Shown here: piece after piece, positions 1 to 6,251 of the stretch | Position numbering within the stretch: position 1 is the stretch's first letter | How the letters are laid out: every line of letters begins with the position of its first letter | Assembly: GCA_903921605.1 (NCBI GenBank) | Contig: CAIXQV010000120.1 | Location: 1-6,251 of the forward strand | Direction: 5' to 3' | DNA: 6,251 nucleotides | Source: an uncultured Planctomycetaceae bacterium | GTDB lineage: Bacteria > Planctomycetota > Planctomycetia > Planctomycetales > Planctomycetaceae | The notes under the pieces: generated by a model | Seen by the model: the letters and a program-made list of their open reading frames with translations, nothing else | Told to the model about the DNA's origin: nothing | Database searches by the model: none | Program-made: the position numbers and the translations under genes

Positions 1-1206
1 ATGGAAGACTGCTTCACGCTGCTGCATTTCCATCTGGGCAGTCAGATCACCAATATCCGTCAGGTCAAAGCGGCCCTGAACGAAGCGGCTCGAGTTTATA
101 CCGAACTCGCTGGTCGCGGCGCTGGTCTGAAATACCTGGACGTGGGTGGTGGCCTTGGGGTTGACTACGACGGTTCCCAGACGAACTTCGAATCCAGCAT
201 GAACTATACGCTGGAAGAATACGCTCGCGACGTGGTTTACACGATTCAAACCGTGTGCGACGAAGCCAACGTGCCGCATCCGAATATCATCTCGGAGAGT
301 GGTCGAGCGATCTCGGCGTTTCACAGCGTACTTGTCTTCAGCGTGCTGGGTGTTTCACAGCAGGGCGAAAACACTTCTGAAGCCGCTCTCGCTCCACCAG
401 AAGATGCTGAGCAGGCGTTGCATGATCTGTATCAGGGATACAAAGGTCTGACTCAGCGAAATATCCTGGAAACGTACCACGATGCTCAGACAGCCATCGA
501 CACCGTGATGACTCTGTTTAACACGGGCTACGTCTCGTTGGAACAACGTTGTCTGGCTGAGAATATTTATTTCACGCTGTGCCATAAGATCTGGCAACTT
601 GCCGGCACAATGGAGTACGTTCCGGAAGAACTCGAACGGCTCGATAAAGTTCTCTCGGACAACTACTTCTGTAACTTCTCCCTGTTCCAGTCCTGTCCGG
701 ATTCATGGGCGATCAAGCAATTGTTCCCTGTGATGCCAATTCATCAGCTGGATCAGCGTCCGACGCGGCATGCTGTACTGAGCGACATCACATGCGACTC
801 GGACGGAAAGATTGATCAGTTCATCGATCGCCGTGACGTACGCCGGACTCTGATGCTGCATGAATTCGACGGATCACCTTACTATTTGGGCATCTTTCTG
901 ATCGGAGCGTATCAGGAGATCCTTGGCGACCTCCATAACCTTTTTGGTGATACCAACGCCGTTCACGTGGATGTTTCTTCGACCGGCGAAGTGGTGCTCG
1001 ATACAATCATCAAGGGAGAAACGGTCGCGGAGGTTCTGGACTATGTGCAGTTCCGCGGTCGTGACCTGATCAATCGTCTTCAGGCTGCCGTCGAAGTCGC
1101 AGTTCGCGAAAATCGAATCGACCATGTTCAGGCCGGCCAGTTCGTGAAGTTCTACGAAGAAGCGCTCAACGGTTATACTTATCTGGAAGAACCAGACGGA
1201 GAATAA
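1..1206 (+). CDS. speA: Biosynthetic arginine decarboxylase, N-terminally truncated by the window edge
   Basis: PLP-dependent decarboxylase converting arginine to agmatine and CO2, the first step of the agmatine route to putrescine; cytoplasmic. The 401 visible residues match the SpeA family closely. LLHFHLGSQ (residues 7-15) and GGGLGVDYDG (49-58) belong to the alanine-racemase-like barrel. SESGRA (98-103) is the cofactor-phosphate-binding region. DITCDSDG (262-269) carries the catalytic Cys265, and GAYQEILGDLHNLFGDT (302-318) and GYTYLEE (391-397) are typical of the C-terminal domain. About 136 residues follow the Cys, as I recall for E. coli SpeA (Cys524 of 658). The PLP-lysine region and roughly 240 N-terminal residues lie before base 1, so the ATG at base 1 is almost certainly an internal methionine. 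The gene ends at TAA 1204-1206 and is followed by hairpins. The reading frame is intact, with no sign of decay. Confidence 0.95.
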   Translation: MEDCFTLLHFHLGSQITNIRQVKAALNEAARVYTELAGRGAGLKYLDVGGGLGVDYDGSQTNFESSMNYTLEEYARDVVYTIQTVCDEANVPHPNIISESGRAISAFHSVLVFSVLGVSQQGENTSEAALAPPEDAEQALHDLYQGYKGLTQRNILETYHDAQTAIDTVMTLFNTGYVSLEQRCLAENIYFTLCHKIWQLAGTMEYVPEELERLDKVLSDNYFCNFSLFQSCPDSWAIKQLFPVMPIHQLDQRPTRHAVLSDITCDSDGKIDQFIDRRDVRRTLMLHEFDGSPYYLGIFLIGAYQEILGDLHNLFGDTNAVHVDVSSTGEVVLDTIIKGETVAEVLDYVQFRGRDLINRLQAAVEVAVRENRIDHVQAGQFVKFYEEALNGYTYLEEPDGE

Positions 1207-1228
1207 CGGCTGTTGTCCGCAAGGATCA

Positions 1229-1308
1229 TGACAAAACCAGGACAGGCGTCCTGCCGTTGTTCTCTTTGATCGCGGATATCTCTTCGGGAGCCAGTCCCGG
1301 TTTTGTCA
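1229..1308. repeat. Inverted pair of related hairpin elements, each ending in GGTTTTGTCA
   Basis: Two similar units face each other in the speA/ydeP-like intergenic region. Read on the minus strand, 1253-1229 has arms CAGGAC and GTCCTG around a GCCT loop, then GTTTTGTCA. Read on the plus strand, 1285-1308 has arms CGGGA and TCCCG around a GCCAG loop, then GTTTTGTCA. Aligned, the units agree at about 21 of 24 positions with a one-base gap. One A:T pair in the first stem is G:C in the second, a compensatory change. The outer arms can also pair over long range: 1229-1243 with 1294-1308 gives 14 of 15 pairs around a 50-base loop. This could be a REP/BIME-like palindrome pair, a bidirectional terminator or an operator. 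The pairing is directly visible; the role is inferred. Confidence 0.6.
1285..1306 (+). terminator. Possible intrinsic terminator of speA
   Basis: Arms CGGGA (1285-1289) and TCCCG (1295-1299) form a five-pair GC-rich stem around a five-base loop. A T:G wobble can extend it, and the run GTTTTGT follows (1300-1306). This is about 80 bases past the speA stop and before the preferred start of the next gene. The stem and the T-run are both short, so efficiency is uncertain. If it is a real terminator, the ydeP-like gene needs its own promoter, but I could not pick a convincing -35/-10 pair in 1207-1332. Confidence 0.4.
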
Positions 1309-1332
1309 GGTGTTCGACATTACGGTGAGCCT

Positions 1333-3513
1333 ATGCAACGACCTCGCAGCGGTGGTGGCTGGAAAGCCATTCGATACAGTCTTCAACTCGCACAACGAGT
1401 TGGCTGGTGGAACATGTGGAAAGCCATGCGTTCCAAAAACACCTGCAAGACCTGCGCGGTCGGCATGGGCGGACAGCTTGGTGGCATGGTCAATGAAGGC
1501 GGCCATTTCCCGGAAGTCTGTAAGAAGTCTTTCCAGGCGATGGCCTCCGACATGCAGGGCGCGCTGCGGAAGGAATTCATCGAAGGCACCAGCCTGAATC
1601 ATCTGCGGGCGATGACGCCTCGACAGCTGGAGACATCCGGTCGAATCAGCGAGCCGCTCTACCTCGCCAAAGGTGCGACAGCGTACAAAGTCACAACCTG
1701 GGAACATGCGATCTCAACGCTTGCAGATCGCATGAAGGCTGCTGGTCCGGAACGCAGCTTCTTCTATGCCAGTGGTCGCGCCTCGAACGAAGCCGGTTTT
1801 TTGTTCCAGATGCTGGCTCGACTGTTTGGCACAAACTACGTCAATAACTGCTCCTACTATTGTCATCAGGCCAGCGGCGTCGGCCTGGGAATGTCGATCG
1901 GCACCGGGGCTGGTACGGTTCGCCTGGAAGATCTGGAGAAGACCGATCTCTATCTGTTGATCGGCGCGAATCCATCATCCAATCATCCTCGATTGATGCG
2001 TTCGCTGATGGAGATTCGTCGACGCGGTGGCAAAATCATCGTGATCAATCCGATGAAGGAACTGGGGCTGACCAGCTTTCGAGTTCCCAGCGACGTGCGC
2101 AGTTTGCTGTTCGGAACGGAGATCGCCAGTCAATACGTCCAGCCGCATATCGGTGGCGACCTTGCTTTGCTGAGCGGGATCGCGAAGGATGTTGTCGAAC
2201 GATCAGGGCATGACACAAAGTTTGTCGCCGAACATACCGAAGGATTCGAAGACTTCCTGAAGTCGGTGCAGTCCACGTCGTGGGATGCGATCGTCGCTCA
2301 GAGCGGTGTTGATCGAGAAACGATTCGAAAGATTGCCGATCAGTATTGTAAGGCGAAGAATGTCGTCATTGGCTGGTGCATGGGGATTACTCATCATCTG
2401 CATGGCACTCGCAATGTCCACGCCATCGCCAATCTGGCACTTCTTCGCGGAATGGTCGGACGTACCAACGCCGGTTTGATGCCGATTCGCGGACACAGCA
2501 ACGTGCAGGGACTGGGAACCGTCGGTGTGACTCCAGCCTTGAAGCAGAACATGCTCGAGAGATTCGAAAAGACTCTGGGCATCGAGGCTCCAAAGTCACC
2601 GGGCTATGACACGATGGCCTGTATGGATGCTGCGTATCTCGGCAAAATGGATTTCACGCTGCAACTGGGTGGGAATCTTTACGGCAGCAACCCGAATGCT
2701 CGGCGAGCATTCGATGCGATGCAGAAGATCAAAACGATCGTCTACATGTCGACCACGCTGAACACAGGTCATGCCTGGGGCACGGGTGAGGAGACATTCA
2801 TTCTGCCGGTTCTGCCGCGTGATGAAGAGCCGCAGACGACGACTCAGGAATCGATGTTCAGCTATGTGCGTCTGAGCGACGGTGGGCCGTCACGACATCA
2901 GAATGCTCGCAGCGAAGTCTCAATTCTGGCTGATATCGGCCAGAAGATCTTTGCTGGAGATAACCGGCTGGACTGGTCAAAGATGCAAAGTCATCAGGCC
3001 ATTCGTGAGTTGATCGCAGATCTGATTCCCGGCTACGAAGACCTGAAATCGATTGGTGGAACAAAGACGGAATTCCACGTGCCGGGCCGAGCCGTCACGG
3101 GCTACAAGTTTCCAACTCCTTCCGGCAAGGCGAAGTTCATTCCCACGGCGCTTCCGGAAAACAATCTCTCCGGCAATCAGCTGCGGTTGATGACGATGCG
3201 TTCGGAAGGACAATTCAACAGCGTCGTTTATGACGAAGAAGATCTCTATCGAGGTCAGGAGCGTCGAGATGTCGTGCTGATGAATCGTGACGATATCGTT
3301 CGCCTGGGATTCAAGCCCGAACAGCGCATTCGGATCCGCAGTGAAGCGGGTGAGATGCGTTACATCCTCGTTCGCGAGTTCGACATCCGGGCCGGAAATG
3401 TGGCGATGTATTATCCAGAATCGAATGTGCTGGTTCCATCAGCCGTCGATCCGCTGTCAAAGACGCCCGCCTTTAAGTCCATTGCTGTGACTCTGGACGC
3501 GGAGCCTGATTGA
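1333..3513 (+). CDS. FdhF/YdeP-family molybdopterin oxidoreductase
   Basis: Probable bis-MGD molybdenum enzyme of the formate dehydrogenase/DMSO reductase superfamily, closest in recalled features to E. coli YdeP (759 aa, linked to acid resistance). Numbering is from the ATG at 1333 (726 aa). GGGW at 7-10 matches the YdeP N-terminus. Iron-sulfur ligands are Cys38, Cys41 and Cys63, with Met45 where FdhF has its third Cys; Lys65 matches FdhF Lys44. NNCSYYCH (171-178) aligns with the FdhF Sec140-His141 site and places Cys177 as likely Mo ligand beside His178. PIRGHSNVQG (384-393) preserves the FdhF Arg333 position. The C-terminal region from about 590 is the MGD-binding domain. No signal peptide or membrane segment is apparent, so it is probably cytoplasmic. 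A TTG at 1303 would add 10 residues, after an in-frame TGA at 1267. I prefer ATG because TTG lies in the hairpin repeat; GGTGAG at 1324-1329 is a close-spaced possible ribosome site. Substrate and electron partner are unknown. Confidence 0.9.
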   Translation: MQRPRSGGGWKAIRYSLQLAQRVGWWNMWKAMRSKNTCKTCAVGMGGQLGGMVNEGGHFPEVCKKSFQAMASDMQGALRKEFIEGTSLNHLRAMTPRQLETSGRISEPLYLAKGATAYKVTTWEHAISTLADRMKAAGPERSFFYASGRASNEAGFLFQMLARLFGTNYVNNCSYYCHQASGVGLGMSIGTGAGTVRLEDLEKTDLYLLIGANPSSNHPRLMRSLMEIRRRGGKIIVINPMKELGLTSFRVPSDVRSLLFGTEIASQYVQPHIGGDLALLSGIAKDVVERSGHDTKFVAEHTEGFEDFLKSVQSTSWDAIVAQSGVDRETIRKIADQYCKAKNVVIGWCMGITHHLHGTRNVHAIANLALLRGMVGRTNAGLMPIRGHSNVQGLGTVGVTPALKQNMLERFEKTLGIEAPKSPGYDTMACMDAAYLGKMDFTLQLGGNLYGSNPNARRAFDAMQKIKTIVYMSTTLNTGHAWGTGEETFILPVLPRDEEPQTTTQESMFSYVRLSDGGPSRHQNARSEVSILADIGQKIFAGDNRLDWSKMQSHQAIRELIADLIPGYEDLKSIGGTKTEFHVPGRAVTGYKFPTPSGKAKFIPTALPENNLSGNQLRLMTMRSEGQFNSVVYDEEDLYRGQERRDVVLMNRDDIVRLGFKPEQRIRIRSEAGEMRYILVREFDIRAGNVAMYYPESNVLVPSAVDPLSKTPAFKSIAVTLDAEPD

Positions 3514-3552
3514 TCCTCGAACGTCTGCACAATTCACTAATTAAAGATCATC

Positions 3553-4557
3553 ATGAAAGCCGTTCGATTTGCAACTCCGGGGTCACCCAGTGAAGTCTTG
3601 ACGACTGAATCCATCGAGAAGCCTCGTCCGGCGTATGGTGAAGTACTTGTCCGTATGCTGGCGGCCCCGGTGAACCCATCGGACCTGATGTTTGTTCGAG
3701 GTCACTACACGATCCCAGCTCAGTGTCCTGCAACGCCGGGTTTTGAAGGTGTTGGTGTCGTGGAAGACTCGGGCGGTGGCCTAAAGGGAAGACTGTTTCG
3801 CGGAAAACGAGTCGTCGTTTTAAACAAAAAGGGTGGCAACTGGGCTCAATATGCTGTCGTTCCAGCCGGCCAGGTGATTCCCATCAGCGGCAGCTTGTCT
3901 CTGGAACAGGCGGCCACATTTTTTGTGAATCCTGCGACAGCCTGGGTAATGACTCGCGAAGTTTTGAAGGTGCCGCAGGGAGCCTGGCTGCTGCAGACCG
4001 CCGCTGGCTCCGCGTTGGGCCGGATGATTATTCGTCTGGGCAAACACTGCGGCTTTCGAACGCTGAACGTTGTTCGTCGCTCATCGACGGCCGAAGAACT
4101 ACGTCGACTTGGGGCCGATCATGTGGAAGTCTTTGATGACTCAACTGATCCCGCCGCACTGACGGATCGGATTCGAGCTGTCGTGGGACCTGAAGGACTG
4201 AAGTATGCCGTTGATGCGGTCGGCGGCGAAACCGGTTCGGCCGTCATTCGCAGCCTTGGTCTGGATGGACGAATGCTGGCGTTTGGCACACTGAGCGGGC
4301 AGCCTTTGCAGTTTTCTCCACGCACGCTGATGACAGTGGAAAGCCGCGTTGAAGGTTTCTGGCTGGGCAACTTCATGAATAAGACCGGCCTGTTGTTTAA
4401 GCTCGGGCTCGTTCGAAAACTCACGAACCTGATTCAGTCCGGAGTACTCAGTTCAGAAATCGCGCAAACATTTTCACTGGATGATGTGCGTCAAGCAGTG
4501 ATGTCGGCGGAAGATTCTTCGAAGCTTGGTAAGACGCTGTTGCGGATCGCTGAGTGA
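3553..4557 (+). CDS. Zinc-independent medium-chain reductase, 2-enoyl thioester reductase (MECR/ETR)-like
   Basis: A 334-residue NAD(P)H-dependent reductase of the medium-chain dehydrogenase/reductase superfamily. The N-terminal GroES-like domain has NPSDLMFVRGHY (41-52) and GFEGVGVV (63-70). Zinc enzymes have GHE with Cys/His ligands here, and these are absent. Tyr52 sits where MECR/Etr1 enzymes have their catalytic tyrosine. NPATAWVM (126-133) and the glycine-rich nucleotide motif TAAGSALG (149-156) follow, and NVVRR (172-176) suggests NADPH preference. VGGETG (223-228) and GFWLGNF (268-274) resemble the MECR VGG and GFWLSQW segments. The likely reaction is NADPH reduction of an enoyl thioester or related activated alkene; a quinone-reductase role is the main alternative. 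The start lies 39 bp after the ydeP-like stop with no obvious promoter between, so co-transcription is likely. No clear Shine-Dalgarno precedes the ATG. It is cytoplasmic and intact. Confidence 0.88.
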   Translation: MKAVRFATPGSPSEVLTTESIEKPRPAYGEVLVRMLAAPVNPSDLMFVRGHYTIPAQCPATPGFEGVGVVEDSGGGLKGRLFRGKRVVVLNKKGGNWAQYAVVPAGQVIPISGSLSLEQAATFFVNPATAWVMTREVLKVPQGAWLLQTAAGSALGRMIIRLGKHCGFRTLNVVRRSSTAEELRRLGADHVEVFDDSTDPAALTDRIRAVVGPEGLKYAVDAVGGETGSAVIRSLGLDGRMLAFGTLSGQPLQFSPRTLMTVESRVEGFWLGNFMNKTGLLFKLGLVRKLTNLIQSGVLSSEIAQTFSLDDVRQAVMSAEDSSKLGKTLLRIAE

Positions 4558-4567
4558 TCGTGTCAGC

Positions 4568-6244
4568 TCACTGCGGCCGATGTTTCACGACATCGGCTTT
4601 GCTTTCGATGAGCCCTGCAACAGCCAGCAATGTCGCTTCATCATAGAGACCCGATGTCAGCGTACAGCATAGCGGCCTTGCCTGAGGCTTCACGTCGGCC
4701 ATCATGACGGGCAGTGTCATACACGGATGGCCGGTCAGATTGGCGATACCCAGATCGTCACCGCCGATGTAAAGATCGACGGACGTAAACACACGAGCCA
4801 TCTGTTTCATCAGTTCGAATCTTGCTCGCGATGCCTGAAGGTAGTCGACGGCCGAAACGAAATGGGATGCTCGAAAAATGTCGCCCCACGAATTCAGGCC
4901 TTCAGTGTTCCCTGTCCGAGTTAACGGCTGAAAAATGCAGGCCGCTTCAACATCCAGCATGCTGCTCAAAGGTGAATCCGGAATGCCGCGAGGCAGTTCA
5001 ATCTCGACGATGGTAGCTCCCAGTTCTTTGAGAATATCCAGAGCCGCCTGATCGGGTGGTGACGTGTCGCAATTGGTGACTCGGCCAATTCGCAGTTTGG
5101 AAAGGTCCGCTTTGACCGGCCAGTGAAACCACCGATCGACTGTCGTCGGATCCGCATCATCGCGACCATGAATCGCCGCAAGAACGGCGCCGCAGTCATC
5201 GGCTGTGCGGGCCATCGGACCAATTTTGTCCATGGTCCACGATAAAGCCATGCAACCTGCGCGGGAAACGCGGCCAAAGGTTGGACGCAGACCAACGACT
5301 CCGCAACGACGGCCAGGAGAAACAATGCTGCCCAACGTTTCACTGCCGATGGCAAAGGGCACCAACCCCGCAGCAACGGCTGATGCCGAACCCGCCGACG
5401 AACCGCTGGAACCTTGTTCGAGATTCCACGGGTTCTTTGTTTGTCCATTAAACCACTTGTCGCCCATCGCCAACGCACCCAACGACAACTTGGCAACCAG
5501 CACAGCTCCTGCTTCATCAAGTCGTTGAGCAACACGGGCATCCGTTACAAACTGCTGCTCTCGAAATTGCGTCGCGCCCCAGGTGGTGGGATAGCCGGCG
5601 ACGGAAATAAGATCTTTGGCTCCCCATGGTATTCCGTGCAGAGGGCCACGATCATGTCCGGAAGCCAGCTCTTTGTCGGCTCGCTCTGCCTGCTTCATGG
5701 CGAGATCTCTGGTCAGAGTAACCACGCAATTGAGCGTTGCATTTTTCTCCTCCAGAATCTTCAGACAATGCTCGGCCAGTTGAACAGCAGTAAGCTGTTT
5801 GGCTCGCAGGCGGCTTCCCAACTCACGAATCGTCAGGAATGAAAGATCGTCTGACGCTGCCAGCTCTGTTTTCTCTGGACGGCCCTTCTCCGAGCTATCT
5901 TCGCCGGCGTCCAGTAACCACGGCGGCATTGCTGAGGCACGCACTTTGACAGCAGGATCAGCCATCTCAGGGTCAAACCGGAACGATGGCAATGAATCGT
6001 ACTGAATAGGAATCTTCTGAATCTGCTCGGCATCGTCTCGAGCACCGTTGAGCCGTCCTGTCAGAGCAGTTCGCTGCTCGTCGGTCAACGTGATGCCAGC
6101 CACCCATTCAGCGTGAGTGATCTGTTCCAGGCTCAACCCGGCTTGTTTGGCGACTTCATCCGACAGTGCTCGCTGGAAAGTGGCGGTGCCGATACCAATC
6201 AGACTGAGTGTTTCCAGAACACGACGACGATCAACTCGGGACAT
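4568..6244 (-). CDS. Amidase-signature family hydrolase with Tat-like N-terminal extension
   Basis: A 558-residue amidase-signature enzyme hydrolysing an unidentified amide. The Ser-cisSer-Lys triad is readable. Lys210 lies in GIPWGAKD (204-211), cis-Ser282 in GSSGSSAGS (278-286), and nucleophile Ser306 in GSETLGSIVSP (300-310). The 24-residue spacing from cis-Ser to nucleophile equals that in FAAH as I recall it. CGVVGLRPTFGRVSR (314-328) completes the core. Val308 replaces the arginine usual after GGSI, and Leu304 replaces a glycine. Residues 1-130 precede the core. RRRVLETLSLIGIGTATF (6-23) resembles a twin-arginine signal, but no clear cleavage site is seen; the charged segment after it has AEWVAGITLTDEQ (45-57). 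GatA is a close relative, but no gatB/gatC is nearby and GatA lacks such an extension. The start is ATG at 6244-6242 with no Shine-Dalgarno in the seven upstream bases visible. It is convergent with the reductase, with stops 10 bp apart. Confidence 0.92.
   Translation of the reverse strand: MSRVDRRRVLETLSLIGIGTATFQRALSDEVAKQAGLSLEQITHAEWVAGITLTDEQRTALTGRLNGARDDAEQIQKIPIQYDSLPSFRFDPEMADPAVKVRASAMPPWLLDAGEDSSEKGRPEKTELAASDDLSFLTIRELGSRLRAKQLTAVQLAEHCLKILEEKNATLNCVVTLTRDLAMKQAERADKELASGHDRGPLHGIPWGAKDLISVAGYPTTWGATQFREQQFVTDARVAQRLDEAGAVLVAKLSLGALAMGDKWFNGQTKNPWNLEQGSSGSSAGSASAVAAGLVPFAIGSETLGSIVSPGRRCGVVGLRPTFGRVSRAGCMALSWTMDKIGPMARTADDCGAVLAAIHGRDDADPTTVDRWFHWPVKADLSKLRIGRVTNCDTSPPDQAALDILKELGATIVEIELPRGIPDSPLSSMLDVEAACIFQPLTRTGNTEGLNSWGDIFRASHFVSAVDYLQASRARFELMKQMARVFTSVDLYIGGDDLGIANLTGHPCMTLPVMMADVKPQARPLCCTLTSGLYDEATLLAVAGLIESKADVVKHRPQ
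4576..4606 (+). terminator. Terminator-like hairpin after the reductase, inside the amidase 3' end
   Basis: A perfect eight-pair stem, GCCGATGT (4576-4583) with ACATCGGC (4590-4597), encloses a six-base loop and is followed on the plus strand by TTTGCTTTC. It starts 19 bases past the reductase stop (4555-4557), so it fits termination of the ydeP-like/reductase transcript. The minus strand has no T-run after the stem. The hairpin overlaps the last codons of the convergent amidase, so these bases are also coding. The T-run is interrupted, so termination may be partial. Confidence 0.5.
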
Positions 6245-6251
6245 CTTGGAG

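Noticed and set aside
1..3. ATG at base 1 as the true start of the arginine decarboxylase
   Set aside because: The protein would begin inside the PLP barrel and lack the cofactor lysine region; the C-terminal length matches full SpeA, so the gene is cut by the window edge.
874..1125. Minus-strand 83-codon open frame antisense to speA
   Set aside because: It lies opposite the conserved C-terminal domain of SpeA with no motif or start signal of its own.
1229..1308. Inverted repeat as insertion-sequence ends or a miniature transposon
   Set aside because: The unit is only 80 bp, with no clear target-site duplication and no transposase; each arm is itself a hairpin, which better fits a palindromic repeat or terminator.
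1306..1707. Minus-strand 133-codon open frame antisense to the ydeP-like gene
   Set aside because: It lies opposite the conserved iron-sulfur region of a convincing gene and has no recognisable motif; typical antisense shadow.
3514..3552. Separate promoter for the reductase
   Set aside because: The gap is 39 bp and slightly AT-rich, but no spaced -35/-10 pair fits; read-through from the upstream gene is simpler.
4966..5541. Minus-strand 191-codon open frame
   Set aside because: It overlaps the amidase core on the same strand in another frame; the amidase frame carries the full catalytic triad, and this one shows no recognisable domain.
4568..6244. Amidase as GatA of the tRNA-dependent amidotransferase
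   Set aside because: There is a long leader-like extension, a divergent signature (SETLGSIV) and no gatB or gatC in the window.

Overview
The window looks like a piece of a planctomycete chromosome. The grounds are the moderate GC content, the near absence of Shine-Dalgarno sequences, and the particular protein subfamilies: a GSETLGS-type amidase with a twin-arginine-like N-terminal extension, a YdeP-type molybdenum oxidoreductase and an MECR-like reductase. This assignment comes from recalled family resemblance, not from a search, and no genus is claimed. There are four protein genes, no RNA genes, no CRISPR array and no recognisable mobile element.

Layout: (1) 1-1206 (+) is the C-terminal two thirds of a biosynthetic arginine decarboxylase (speA), cut by the left edge. 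(2) 1207-1332 is an intergenic stretch with a pair of related hairpins in inverted orientation, each ending in GGTTTTGTCA. The right-hand one has the shape of an intrinsic terminator for speA. (3) 1333-3513 (+) is an FdhF/YdeP-family molybdopterin oxidoreductase. (4) 3553-4557 (+), 39 bp downstream, is a zinc-independent medium-chain reductase of the 2-enoyl thioester reductase type and probably shares a transcript with the ydeP-like gene. (5) 4568-6244 (-) is a convergent amidase-signature hydrolase with a roughly 130-residue N-terminal extension. Its stop codon is only 10 bp from that of the reductase, and a plus-strand terminator-like hairpin lies inside its last codons. Its start codon is near the right edge.

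Working together: speA makes agmatine from arginine for polyamine synthesis and appears to be terminated before the next gene. The YdeP-like protein and the reductase look like a two-gene redox unit whose substrates cannot be read from sequence. The amidase is transcribed toward them and shows no functional link.

Most of the window is ordinary accessory metabolism. The least explained element is the inverted hairpin pair between speA and the ydeP-like gene. The two copies differ by a compensatory base-pair change, which suggests that the structure is maintained. I see no clear evidence of an undescribed multi-gene system.
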